Assembly: GCA_009667805.1 (NCBI GenBank)
Contig: CM019065.1
Coordinates: forward strand, 156,727,322-156,791,321
DNA length: 64,000 nucleotides
Reading direction: 5' to 3'
Origin: Leptobrachium leishanense
Taxonomy: Eukaryota > Chordata > Amphibia > Anura > Megophryidae
Positions 38,775 to 52,406 of this stretch are shown one piece after another. The position numbers and the translations under genes were made by a program. The notes under the pieces were generated by a model. The model made no database searches. It had not been told where the DNA came from and was given only the letters and a program-made list of their open reading frames with translations. The stretch's first letter is position 1. Every line of letters starts with the position of its first letter.

Positions 38775-39352
38775 GTCTAGTGATGCACCTACATAAAGTA
38801 CTGGCTTGATGAACTAGAGGTAACATCACTGCTCTATAACCGTGGAGACTCCGATTCGATTCCTGGACAGAGCACCTCTTCAGTAAGTGTCCGTGGGCAA
38901 GTCACCTAATGGTACACACGATATTGGCTGTGGAGTCCAGTGGTAAGCCTCTACCCATCGACCATGGAGAAGCAAGTCAAAATCCCATTCAGCACATCCC
39001 TCCAATACAACTGTAGAGAAGCAAGTCTTGACTTTATGAGAAGTGGGTTCAACCTAACCACCAAGTCGCTGCTCTACAATCATGGAAAGACGACCGGATT
39101 CCACTCAGTAGACGCCACCAGTGAGTGTCCTTGGGCAAGACACCTAACGATATGGATGCACCTACTTCACAAAATACTTGTACATCTCATAGTTTGTGCA
39201 TTCCCTTGGAAACATGGTCCCCCTGAATCAGGTCATCATCCATGTGCCGTATCTAATGTATCAACTCCCTCCTTGTACACTGATCTTGTAAAGCTCTGCG
39301 GAATTTGTGGCGCTATATTAATAAAGGATAATAATAAAATAATAATAAACTA
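38775..39352 (+). mobile_element. SINE-like repeat with tRNA-like units and an L2-type 3' tail
   Basis: Three related units are visible. Units 1 and 3 contain CTGCTCTAYAAYC and then AAGTGTCCGTGGGCAAGTCA or GAGTGTCCTTGGGCAAGACA followed by CCTAA. Unit 1 also has GATTCGATTCCTGG, close to a tRNA B box. The 3' end reads GTAAAGCTCTGCGGAATTTG, GGCGCTATATTAATAAAGG and (ATA)n, closely like the L2 tail at 14850-14908. A SINE borrowing a LINE tail for mobilisation is a known strategy. Confidence 0.65.
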
Positions 39353-39550
39353 AGTGTGACAAGAGAAGAACAGACGTGGATGTCTTAATAATTTGACTTT
39401 ATATAATTCATCAAATTTGTCTCGTAAGATCTGTAAAATTATAAGTGCTCAAGTGAGACAAATATAAATGTTCACTTTCATCGTAACAATTAAGACTCTT
39501 GCTATGCTTCTATCTGACACTAAATCAAATTATGCTTCCTCCTTCTGCAG

Positions 39551-39612
39551 GTGTGAATTCATTCTTGGTGTACATGGCCTATAAGGATCAATTCCAACTT
39601 ACAGACTCCCAG
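39551..39612 (+). CDS. dpysl2: dpysl2 exon 5
   Basis: A 62-nt exon between CTTCTGCAG and GTATGC. It reads [20 protein letters not shown] and a final Gln (human residues 160-180). It ends in phase 0 and joins exon 6 at IYEVFSV. Confidence 0.95.
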
Positions 39613-40949
<1,337 letters not shown>

Positions 40950-41495
40950 TGAAATATTAAGTTATAGTGTATGCTATACACAGTCAAAATGCCTCCGGCG
41001 AGATGAGGGCCCTGGGAAAAGTAAAATCTGTACAAAACACCAAGCAGAATGCCAGTTCAATATCTAAAATGAATTACGTCTGTACATTTTTTGACATTTG
41101 TAGTAGCTGTAGTATATTAAAGTATAGGAAAAAAGAATAAGCAGTTGGAAATCAAGGTAGGTTGGAGAAATATGATACCTTGATGGCTATACCATGTGGT
41201 CCTGAGTTTTAAGAGACATATTTTTTTTACAAATCAGATTTATACACAAAGGAATGTGTTGATAGAAAATGCAGGTCAGTGTAAAAAATTGGTATGTAAG
41301 ACTTGTATGCTTTGGTTTACCTGTCATTTTGAATGAGAGTCAAGTATACAATTTTGTGTGTGTTTTTTGGCAATGTTAAGTCTATTGATAGTGATTCTCT
41401 TTTATCATTGGATCCTATGGTGTGGTTATTTTATATTGGGTGTACTGGTAGTGGTTCCTCTTTGTTAGTGTCAGTGGACTTCACAAAATAACTAT

Positions 41496-42395
41496 CAGGG
41501 TTATTCAAAGAGATTCGAAAAGTCACCGCACGTTCGGTGACTTTTCGTTCTCTTCATTTCGGTTCCTTTTGCCGATCCCATTTCGGTGACCCTGCGGTGT
41601 ATTCAGCAAGCACCACAGGGTCCCCGAATTGCAGGGAAAAGCTACCGCAAACCTGACGAAAACTAACCGCAAAACCCAGCGAATGCACGCCGAAAACCTC
41701 AAACATCTGGATTAACCTGCCGAAAACCACAGAAAAACCCGAACAGGAGCCGATCGCAGCCTCCGACAAAGCAGAAGAGGCAGTGAATAAATTAGGAAAA
41801 CAGTTTGCATGAATGATTGAAAAGTGAAACGCTGTTTTCAAAGACACTACTGAGCGAAAATGTCTGAAATTTGCATATGAGGTCCAGGGAATGATAATAA
41901 AAAGGGCTGTTACAGAAAAAATAAGTAAACTTAAAAAAAAAAAAAAAAAAGAATCGGACTTTTAAAAAAAAAAAAAAATTTCAGAAAAATGCTTAAAATA
42001 TCCTAAAAAAATCTATAAATAAAGACTCTTTATTGCAGAATTTTATAATGAACGGTTTATTAGATGTTGAATTAAAACGGGAATATTTTTAACATTGAAG
42101 CCTATGGGATTCTCCTGAATAAATTTGCCGAATTAAACCACCGAATGGCAGGGCATTTCGGGAACCTTTCACTGCTGGTTTGTGTTCTCTGAATAGCCGA
42201 AGCAATGCTTTTTCATGGGGATTTCACTGCCCTTGAACAGGCACCGAACAGGCACCGTATGTTCAGGCAATTCGCCAGGATTTGGCGAATTGCCTGCTCT
42301 CTGGATAGCCGAATGGCCGAGTAAGGTAACCGAACGCTGATTTTCAGCGTTCGGTTACCTTTCTCGTGCAATTCGGATCTCTTTGAATAACCCTG
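41496..42395. mobile_element. CAGGGTTATTC element, complete 900-bp copy
   Basis: Ends CAGGGTTATTCAAAGAG and CTCTTTGAATAACCCTG are inverted repeats, flanked by TAT on both sides (41493-41495 and 42396-42398). The sub-terminal region is palindromic (AAAAGTCACCG/CGGTGACTTTT). It is the reference copy for the family. A 97-codon minus-strand frame (41554-41847) recurs in two other copies. Confidence 0.85.
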
Positions 42396-42838
42396 TATGT
42401 GTTCATGTTAGGTCCTGGGTAACAAACATGTTCAGATGTTAACATGTTAAATCTCTTCAGGCATCAGTTTTCTTTTGTAAATTTCTTCATTGTGTGTTGG
42501 CGCCTCTTTGTCAAATCCAAAGCAGATGCATCTGATATCCGGAGGTTCATGTATGCACACGTTGGATCGCCATCAATGCCAGGTTCCTTGATATTGGTAC
42601 TGGAGTTCTTGGGGTGTCTTCTTTGAGTGTTGGCTGTCTGCTGCATATTGTAATGGATATAACTTTCCTATTCTTTCCTATACTAAGCATGAATAATTAC
42701 GATTTATAATCTGAAATCTTAATGTGTTTAATATTTGTCTTTTGATTCCTGTTATTTTTTTTTTTTCCATGACTTTGGTTCCGATTGTGTATTTGGTTCA
42801 CAGCTGAAGACTATTGTTTCATTTAATCCTTCTTTCAG

Positions 42839-42907
42839 GAGCAACTGAGGATACTTGAGCAAGGTATCACTGGCCCTGAAGGACACGTCTTGAGTCGACC
42901 GGAAGAA
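42839..42907 (+). CDS. dpysl2: dpysl2 exon 7
   Basis: A 69-nt exon between TCTTTCAG and GTGAGA, phase 0 at both ends. It reads [20 protein letters not shown] and PEE (human residues 208-230). GITGPEGH is invariant in CRMPs. Only 106 bp of intron separate it from exon 8. Confidence 0.96.
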
Positions 42908-43013
42908 GTGAGACTTTACACATTAATACATTACTTCTATCTGCACCAAAGGTGCAATGCCTGACATGTAGGGTTCGATAGGCACGTGTCTTAAGCCACT
43001 CATTTTTTTTTAG

Positions 43014-43139
<126 letters not shown>

Positions 43140-43308
43140 TGATGGCTCATCAGGGGACATTTCCCTGATTAATCTTAAATTATACCTTAGGTGGACATCA
43201 GATATTCTGCTTGCAACACTAATCTAGGGATTTAAACATCAATGTACAAATGATAACATCACCCACTCTGATTGATCAACATTTTGGAGTCCTATTTAGA
43301 TTATGTGA

Positions 43309-43509
<201 letters not shown>

Positions 43510-44233
43510 TGAGAATTAGGTTTTAGATTAGATTTTTAGAATTTCATTGTAATGTGTGTGTATGTAATATTGTTTGTTTGTGTGTATATCTATATATATT
43601 AGCTGGATACCCGTTCTTCGCAATGAAACGTCGGGCTATGCAGGAGATATTAGATATTCTGAAACACATAAGTGATGATAATAATAATAAACAATAAAAT
43701 AGATGGGTTTAAGCCCTTTAATCCCACCAGCAACCCTGTTTTTTTTGTCTATGTAGCCGGGCTAATTACTTGCATAGCATAGACTTTCAATTTGTCCCTC
43801 AGATGATTTGCTCAGGACTAGGGATGAGCCGAACACCCCCGAGTTCGGTTTGCATTCGAACTCGAACTTTTCAAAAGTTCGAATTCGAACTCGAACTCAA
43901 TACAAGTCAATGGGACTTGAAAATTCGATTTTTAGAGTGCCCTGCAAGAGGGCATATATGCTAGATATTTGCCATAAAAGGTGTATGGGGATCTGGGTAG
44001 TGCCCTGGGGCACAGGAAACAAGGACAAAAAGTTTAAAAAAAAAAAAAACGTTTTCAAAGGGACAATGAGTTTTCCATGAAATAAGGGTTAAAAATAAAA
44101 ATGAAAAATTCCTTCAAATATCGTGCCTAGGAGGTTCCCATAACCTGCCCGTGAAGTGGCGGATTTCTAGGATGTATAGAAACATTTAAAAACAATGTCC
44201 GGGTCCGGGTAGTGCCCTGGGGGACAGGAAACT

Positions 44234-46863
44234 TTAACCCCTTCACTGCTGACGACGTGTGGGACACGTCCTCAGTTACTCCCGCTGTATGCTGAGGAGG
44301 ACGTGTCACGTCATCAGCTTTGCGGGACCCCCGGCGGAGATACTCCCCTCTCTGTCCGGGGTCCCGTGACGTTCTGACTTCAGCGTCATCAGACGCTGAA
44401 GTCAAGCTCCTTCCGACGTAAATGATGTCATCACGCCATGCGCGATGACGTCATTTCCAGGCGACCCCCCGGCAATGCCGGGAGATCGCCTGGAAGGGAG
44501 GGGGGGATCCGTTCGGATCCCTCTCCCTCCCGATAGGGAGGTCCCACAAAAAAAAGCCAGGCACTGCTTAAAAGGAGAGAGTGTCTCCTTTTAAGCGGTG
44601 CCTGGCTTTAACCCCTTAGGCACCGGGTCGCACTTCGGCACCTGGCGGCGCCGAAGTGCGGCCTATCTCCGGTGGGGGCCGCCATCTTGGATCGCGGCTC
44701 CACCCCCGGGTCCCCCCTCACTGCCTGACGTCCTCACGCATAGCTTGAGGACGTCAGATAGCCGGGGAAACCCTAGCTGCCCGGAATCCCCTGGTGGAGA
44801 TAGGGGGTTCATTTGAGGGTTCACAGAGATGCTGTGAGGTTGTGTATAGAGATGCTGATGGGGTTGTGTATAGAGATGCTGTGAGGCTGTGTATAGAGAT
44901 GCTGTGAGGTTGTGTATAGAAATGCTGTTTGTGTATAGAGATGCTGATGGGGTTGTGTATAGAGATGCCGTGTATAGAGATGCTGATGGGGTTGTGTATA
45001 GAGATGCTGTGTGGCTGTGTATAGAGATGCTGTTTGTGTATAGATATGCTGATGGGGTTGTGTATAGAGATGCTGTGTATAGAGATGCTGTGTGGCTGTG
45101 TATAGAGATGCTGATGGGGTTGTGTATAGAGATGCTGTTTGTGTATAGAGATGCTGATGGGGTTGTGTATAGAGATACTGTGAGGCTGTGTATAGAGATG
45201 CTGTGAGGCTGTGTATAGAGATGCTGTGTGGCTGTGTATAGAGATGCTGTGTATAGAGATGCTGATGGGGTTGTGTATAGAGATGCTGTTTGTGGATAGA
45301 GATGCTGATGGGGTTGTGTATAGAGATGCTGTTTGTGTATAGAGATGCTGATGGGGTTGTGTATAGAGATACTGTGAGGCTGTGTATAGAGATGCTGTGA
45401 GGCTGTGTATAGAGATGCTGTGTGGCTGTGTATAGAGATGCTGTGTATAGAGATGCTGATGGGGTTGTGTATAGAGATGCTGTTTGTGGATAGAGATGCT
45501 GATGGGGTTGTGTATAGAGATGCTGATGGGGTTGTGTATAGAGATGCTGTGAGGCTGTGTATAGAGATGCTGTGAGGCTGTGTATAGAGATGCTGTGTGG
45601 CTGTGTATAGAGATGCTGTGTATAGAGATGCTGATGGGGTTGTGTATAGAGATGCTGTGAGGCTGTGTATAGAGATGCTGTGAGGCTGTGTATAGAGATG
45701 CTGTGTATAGAGATGCTGATGGGGTTGTGTATAGAGATGCTGTGAGGCTGTGTATAGAGATGCTGTGTGGCTGTGTATAGAGATGCTGTGTATAGAGATG
45801 CTGATGTGGTTGTGTATAGAGATGCTGTTTGTGTATAGAGATGCTGATGAGGTTGTGTATAGAGATGTTGTTTGTGTATAGAGATGCTGATGGGGTTGTG
45901 TATAGAGATGCTGTGGGGTTGTGTATAGAGATGCTGTGAGGTTGTGTATAGAGATGCTGTGAGGCTGTGTATAGAGATGCTGATGGGGTTGTGTACAGAG
46001 ATGCTGTGTATAGAGATGCTGTAAGGCTGTGTATAGAGATGCTGTGAGGTTGTGTATAGAGATGCTGATGGGGCTGTGTATAGAGATGCCTTGCGGTGCC
46101 GAAGTGCGGCCTAGCTCGGGTGGGGGCCGCTATCTGGGATGGCGGCTCCACCCCAGGGTCCCCCCTCACTGCCTGACGTCCTCACGCATAGCGTGATGAC
46201 ATCAGATAGCCGGGGAACCCCTAGCTGCCCGGAATCCCCTGGTGGAGATAGGGGGTTCATTTGAACCCCGATATCTCCAGAACCGTGGCAGCTAGGGGGT
46301 CATGGAGGGTGTCAATCGAAAGGCCTGAGCATGATACCCAACATGACCAGGTATAAAGTAAAAAGCAAAACTAAAAAAAACATGTATTTTTTTTGTGTGT
46401 TATTTTTATTAATGCAGCAATATTGTTCACATTTCAATTATAATGTGAACAATGATGCTGCACTAATGATTTTTTTATATGGGGTACGTTTGCTATAAAT
46501 CACGTAATTCCCCCCACAAAATGTAACAAGTCCCCATTTCTAATTTTTGTACAAGCGCACCCCATAGAAAACATAACCGCAAACGCTCATGTGCTAAAAT
46601 GTGAAAAAAAATCACTATACACACTGCAGATGATTAAAAATTCTATTTTTATTGCATTTTTTGTCATAATATACAGGCAGGACATGACATATACATATAA
46701 AAATTATATATTATGAATCTGCGGAGTCTGACGGAAAGAACGATATCTAATATGTCTGGGTCATTTAATAAAATGTGGCTTCAAATCGCGTTTAAACATG
46801 ATGAGCGAAAGCGGTAAAAATGAGCTGAGCACACAGCAGTGAAATGCAGAGTTAAGGGGTTAA
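44234..46863. mobile_element. TTAA-type (piggyBac-like) element nested in the hAT-like element
   Basis: It starts TTAACCCCTTCACTGCTGA and ends AGAGTTAAGGGGTTAA, with TTAA at both edges. A second TTAACCCCTTAGGCACC at 44610 and duplicated blocks (TCCCCCCTCACTGCCTGACG at 44714 and 46158) show internal rearrangement. No transposase frame. Confidence 0.7.
44827..46088. repeat. GTGTATAGAGATGCTG minisatellite
   Basis: About 55-60 units on a GTGTATAGAGATGCTG core with alternative spacers (ATGGGGTT, TGAGGCT, TGTGGCT, TTT). Blocks of several units are themselves repeated (45100-45280 and 45300-45480). Frames of up to 471 codons on the minus strand (SISIHNPISISIH) are translated repeat. Confidence 0.95.
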
Positions 46864-47211
46864 ACAGCATATCAGAGGAAGATTTAGTAGAGAAATGAAC
46901 ACTTCTCAGAAGCACAGGTGTTGTTTGATACATGTTCAGATCAGGAGACACCACACCCTCAGTCTCTACAGACAATGTATCAAATTCATCAGACCAGACT
47001 AATTAAAAGCACATGTTATTTCCAAACACTAATTAACACCTGTTGTTTACGCCATTTGAGAACACAGGTCATTTAGATGTGAGAATCTTTGCACATAGAC
47101 ATTATTTGTTAATTCAATATCTAATAAACCGTTGCATATAATATTCTGCAGTACAGAGTCTCTTTATTTCAAGATTTTTTTAGTACTTTTTAAGCATTTT
47201 TTATACTTTTT

Positions 47212-50200
47212 TTTATTATTTTTAAATAAAGTTTTTATTGATTTTTCCAACAAAATTTAGACATACATAATATAACTTAAAGGTTATGCAGAGATAACGG
47301 GAGAAAAAAGGGGGAAAGACACAAAAAACATAAAAAATAAGACAGAAACAGAAAAACACAAAAACAAAAACAGAAAAACTTAAAAAAAAACACCATGTTA
47401 CAAATCAAGTATCAGTAGTAAGGTATCTCTCTATTCAGCAAGACCACTGAAAGGGTTGTCACATATTACTTAAGGTATAATCATTAAATTTTAACGGTAT
47501 AGGTGTCCCAAATCGTCCAATGATCCTTTCCCACCCCAGTCAGTCCCATCAAGGCTCTAGCCATTGCATCCAAGGATCGCAACTCACTCAATCTGGTTTT
47601 AACAGCACCCACTGTGGGAATGAAATTCGATTTCCACTTAGCAGCTATGAGAGTAGTAGTGACTGATAGGATATGAGCCAATAGTTGTTTTTGGAATTTA
47701 GTAAGGGAGTCGGGAAACATTTGCAGGAGGAACACCTCTGGTGTTGGGACAATCTCGGCATCTAAAATCTCCGAACTCAGGGCGGCAACTTGGTCCCAAA
47801 GTGTAGTAAGTCTAGGACAAGCCCACCATGTATGAAAGAAAGTGCCCTCCTCCTCTTCACACCTCCAACAGGTTCTAGGAACCTGTGGGTTGTAATGATT
47901 TTCCCTGTCAGGTGTTATGTACCAACGATATAAAATCTTTTTCCTAGCCTCCACTAATGAAATGCAACGAAATTTCTTACAGTCTAAGAGAAAACATTCC
48001 CTCCATTGATCCGCGGAGAGTGTATGTTGCAGATCTCTTTCCCAGTTTAGTTGAAATCTCCATGTTGAGAGAGGTGTTCTAGTTAATAATAATTGATAGG
48101 TCAAGGAAAGGAGTCGCGAGTCAGGAGACGGGGTCAAGCAATAATGTTCAAACCGAGTCAGTATGTCAGCGTTAGGAGGGAGATGTAGCAGGCCATATTT
48201 CGCCAAACAGGACCTCAGCCTCATAAAATGAAAACCTAAGTTGCGATGGAGAGAGTGTCTCTCCTGTAGTTGGAGAAAGGGAAGGATATCATGAGAGGCA
48301 TAAAAGGAGGATAAGGTGGTGAGTGAGTTACGACACCATGGGCGAGGATCAAAATCTGGGATTAAGTGAGTGAACATTGAGAGGGGGGAGGCCAGAGACA
48401 GGGGGTGGACCGCAGTCAAGAGAGAACGAGTCACATCCCAAACATGCAGGAGTAATGCTGGCAAGGCCGGGAGGTCGCCTTTCATTAGTCTACATGACTT
48501 AGGCGTCCATAACAATCCCACAAAATCATGTGGCAGCGAGCAGGGCAGGATCAATGAGGTCCATTGAGGGAGGTCTACCCCCGCAAATATGCGACCAAGA
48601 TTTGTCATCAGTGCAGCTCTATAGTATAATAATAAATTGGGTAAGCCTAACCCTCCCCTGTCCACAGGCTGATGTAAGATCGCGATTTTAATTCGGGGTC
48701 GTTTACCTCGCCATATAAATTGAGAAAGGTTTGAGAGAACCGTTTTAAAGAACGACATAGGAGCTGGTAGAGGTAGAGCTCTAAAAACATATAGTATTTT
48801 AGGTAAAAGCATCATCTTAATTGCATTAATCCTACCCGCCCAAGATATTTCCACCGTTGACCATTGTTGACAGAAAGTCGAAACCATATGTATTAGTGGT
48901 GTATAGTTAAGCTTATGGAGTTGAGGTTTGTTCAAAGATAGTTTAATTCGTAAATAAGTCAATGATCTATTACGCCAGTCATAAGGGTATTGGGATTTAA
49001 GAGTGGACAGTTCAGCGTCAGGGATACCATGGGCAAGAGCCTGGGTTTTGTGTACATTAATTTGATGGTATTACAAGTTCCCATATTCAGTCAGTATAGA
49101 ATGAAGGGTCGGCAAAGAGGTGAGGGGGTTAGTCAGAGTCAGTAAGATATCATTGGCAAATAGGCTCAATTTACACACGGTAGGTCCTACCAATAGTCCT
49201 TCTATCCCGTCAGATTGTCTAATAGCTTGGGCCAATGGTTCCAGCGCTAACGCATACAATAATGGGGAGAGAGGACATCCTTGTCTTGTGCCATTTGTTA
49301 TGGGGATCACTGTAGATTGGAATCCTGCATTTAATACGCGTGCATTAGGACATGAGTAGAGCGCCATAATGGCCTTAATAAATTCTTTGGGGAAGTTAAA
49401 TTTTAAAAGAGTGTGCTCCAAAAATACCCAGTGTAGGCGATCAAACGCCTTCTCGGCATCGAGAGATAGGATTAAGGATGGCGTGGCTGAGTCGGTAGCA
49501 TAATCCATCAAGGCCATAGCCTTGATGGTATTATCAGGGCCTTGTCTGGACTTAATAAACCCTACTTGGTCGTCGGCAATCAATAAGGGCATGATATCTG
49601 CCAATCTATTAGCCAAGATTTTAGCGTACAGCTTGGCATCGACATTTAAGAGGGAGATGGGCCTATATTTGGAGCAATTATCCTCAGGTGGCATTGTTTT
49701 GGGAATTGTAACTATAGTAGCGGATAGCCAGTCGCTAGTCGCACCCCCCGAAAGGAATACGTGGCTCAGCGCAGAAAGAAGATGTGAGTTTAGCTGGGGG
49801 GAAAAGGTTTTGTAGTACGTAGCTGTATATCCATCTGGACCGGGTGCCTTATTAACCTTAAGGGAGGAAAGGGCTGCTTGGAGTTCTCCTAGGGTCGGGG
49901 TAAACATCAGTCGATGAGAAATTGCTTCTGATAGAGTCGGGAGATTAAGTCGTCGTAGGAAAGGGAAAATCTCCTGGATAGTGGGCTGAGATAAATTTGT
50001 ATCTTGTTTTAAATTATATAGTTTTGTGTAGTATTGAGCAAAACATTCTGCAATTTGCTGGGGATGGTGGCAAGTTGTCCCATCCGCTGCTACCATACGC
50101 ACAATTCTAGTTTTTGCCACTTTCTTGCGTAGTCTATTGGCCATCATTTTACTCGTTTTATTATTATATAAATACATTTTAGTGCAAAGCCTACGAGCTG

Positions 50201-51808
50201 CCCAGACATAATCTAGTTTATCCAGTTCTGTTAATTGCATTTGGAGTCCAACAAGAGTAGACCTGTCTGCGGGATTAAGATGTTTCTTATGTAAGGTAGT
50301 AACTTGATGAATTTGGCGTAGAAGGGTCAATCTGTGTACTGCATTTAGTTTTTTATAATGAGAGCCCCATTTTATTTAAGACTCCTCTCACCACCGTTTT
50401 ATGCGCTTGCCATAGAGTCAGGGGACTAACTTCTGGGGTCAAATTTTCTTTAAAATAATTTTCTAAGGTACATTTAACGTCTTCCGCTACTTCTGGTCTG
50501 GAGAGAAGGGATTCATTTAACCGCCATGGAGAGTGGCCTAATGGAGGTCGAGAATCAGGGAGTAGTAGGGTAATGGGGGCATGATCAGACCAGGACATAG
50601 ATCCAATTGTTGTGTCAGATATTAGGGCCAATAAGTCAGCATTAACAAAAAAGAAATTGATCCTAGAGTAAGTTTTGTGTGCTCCAGAGTAAAACGAGTA
50701 ATCGCTTTCGCTAGGGTGGAGAATACGCCAGATGTCAAACAAGTGAAACTCCACCAGTAGAGCAGCAAAATTACGCACTGAGGAGCGCTGAGATCTAGTA
50801 GGTCGAATAGGCAGGTCAAGGGAATGGTTAAAGTCCCCGCAAACTATAAGTCTCCCCATTGAAACCTCAAGCAATTTAACCATGGCTTTGCGGATGAACG
50901 AAAGTTGGCCAGCATTGGGACATTAAAATTAGCAATAGTGTGTTTCGTTTGGTTAATATCACATATAAGAAAAAGATAACGTCCATTGGGGTCAGCGATC
51001 ACTCTATGTAAATTAAAGGTCACGTTCTGATGGATTAAAATGGAGACCCCTCTCGCCTTAACTGCGGCTGTAGCGTGAAAGTGATGGGGATAGCTTGGTA
51101 AGAACAATTTGGGGTGGGCAGCCGTTTTGAAGTGTGTCTCCTGGAGACACACTACATCAGGAGGATGGTGACGCAGGTCTGCATATAAGGAGTGTCTCTT
51201 GTGCGGAATGTTCAACCCTTTTACATTCAGCGAAACAATCTTAACCGTCATTTTACATTGCTATTATCCAATACAAACAGGGCAGATAAGACCATAACCT
51301 GAGGAATGAAGTCTCCCAAACTTCAGGCATCAAATCTGAAGGGAACATTAAGATGACATTCAGAGACTCCTTACTCTGGAGAAAATTCACTTGCATACGG
51401 TGTTTCTGGCAACGAGAGTGAAATGTACATAATAGCATGGGGTAAACAAAAACATAAAAAAAAAATAGAGGACAGAAAAAAAGAAGAAAAAGTCCCAGTC
51501 TGGAAGGACGGGGATCAGTGCAAACGGCACCAAAAAATTCTATACATCGAGTCTCCCAGCCCACACTGTAAATGGGCCAACCCTGAGAATGTCAGGGGGA
51601 GAAACGGGGGTTAAACTCTGCCGGTGGAGTTCAATAGGCACTGAGGGGAGAAACAAACAGCGAGCTCCCGCCAGGCAGGTCTCCCGCTCAAGTACTCCAA
51701 AAGAAGCGGTACGTCAAGCAAGGTAGGTTCCAGAAAATTCCTCTGGCAAGGACCCCAAAAAAGGAAAAAGGAAGATAGAGTCCAGCAATACCGGACCAGT
51801 ACGACAGG
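47212..51808 (-). mobile_element. L1-like LINE nested in the hAT-like element, 16-bp TSD
   Basis: ATTTTTTATACTTTTT is duplicated at 47196-47211 and 51809-51824. The minus-strand element ends in a poly(A)-like tract (T-rich at 47212-47226) and is truncated 5' of ORF2, lacking ORF1. 4.6 kb. Confidence 0.9.
47484..51251 (-). pseudogene. L1-like ORF2 (endonuclease and reverse transcriptase), broken
   Basis: Reading from 51251: an endonuclease with IVSLNVKGLNIPHKRHSLY, CLQETHF and RGVSILIH; a frameshift near 50860; then CGDFNHSLD and SWSDHAPITLLLPDS. A stop at 50353 precedes the reverse transcriptase frame (50330-49071: NKAPGPDGYTATYYK, YRPISLLNVDAKLYAKILAN, LSLDAEKAFDRLHW, NGTRQGCPLSPLLYALAL). 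The catalytic box reads FAND instead of FADD or YADD. After another stop at 49071 the C-terminal frame (48962-47484) has LPKILYVFRALP, FIWRGKRPRIK, GGLGLPNLLLYYRAA and the CWRCEEEEGTFFHTWWACP zinc knuckle. At least one frameshift, two stops and an active-site change make it inactive. Confidence 0.9.
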
Positions 51809-51946
51809 ATTTTTTATACTTTTTAAAAAAAAAAAAAAATTCGAACTCGAACCGAACACGCCAAAAAGTTCGAAGTTCGCGAACTTGCGAACGGCCAAAG
51901 TTCGAATCGAACTCCGAACTGATCGAACCGAACAGCTCATCCCTAC

Positions 51947-52378
51947 TCAGGACCTCCCTGTAAACAACATTCCTGGTTTTACTCTCTGGCTGGAGGATGA
52001 CCAGGCTGTCAGGTGAACTGACTCTGGAGCAGCCACATACAACTGGCCATGGGAGAAACAGTCACTCGTCAGATGCTCACCAGCCACTTTCAATGTCTGT
52101 CCCTGTGCCTTATTGATGGTGATGGCGTAGCACACCTTAACAGGAAATTGTAAACATTTCAACTCAAAGTGGTAGTCTGATGGGATCAGAGGAATTCTGG
52201 GTATGAAAACGGTTTCTCCCTGATTTACGCCTGTGGAAATTGTGGCTTTGATTACGTGTTTGTGCTGAGTCTGCCATTGGATGCTGGTGGGTGAGAAGGC
52301 TGTGTAAGGGTTCAGGGTAGGGCTGAAGGGGAGGGAGCTGGACTTTCCCGCCACTGCAGCACATCCCGGGACTCTCAT
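51947..52378 (-). pseudogene. Helitron helicase C-terminal remnant
   Basis: The frame reads GETVFIPRIPLIPSDYHFEL, LQFPVKVCYAITINKAQGQT and LTSDCFSHGQLYVA, the C-terminal Pif1-type helicase motifs of Helitron transposases. The usual YVACSR box is YVAAPE. An adjacent frame spells NVVYREVL at the hAT insertion point, so a frameshift separates it from the normal C-terminus. Confidence 0.8.
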
Positions 52379-52406
52379 CCTGTCACTTCAGAGCACGGCA
52401 CCAGGC

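Larger units (their letters stand above)
43819..51945. mobile_element. hAT-like element nested in the Helitron, 8-bp TSD
   Basis: Ends are TAGGGATGAGCCGAACA and GAACAGCTCATCCCTA. CTCAGGAC is duplicated exactly at 43811-43818 and 51946-51953; removing the element rejoins the Helitron helicase codons. The sub-terminal DNA is rich in TTCGAA-type motifs. No hAT transposase is visible; most of the 8.1 kb consists of two further insertions. Confidence 0.85.

Noticed and set aside
38775..38910. Functional tRNA gene
   Set aside because: Only a B-box-like segment is visible; no cloverleaf could be drawn, and it is part of a SINE-like repeat.
44754..46169. 471-codon minus-strand ORF (SISIHNP repeats)
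   Set aside because: It is the translation of the GTGTATAGAGATGCTG minisatellite; no non-repeat domain.
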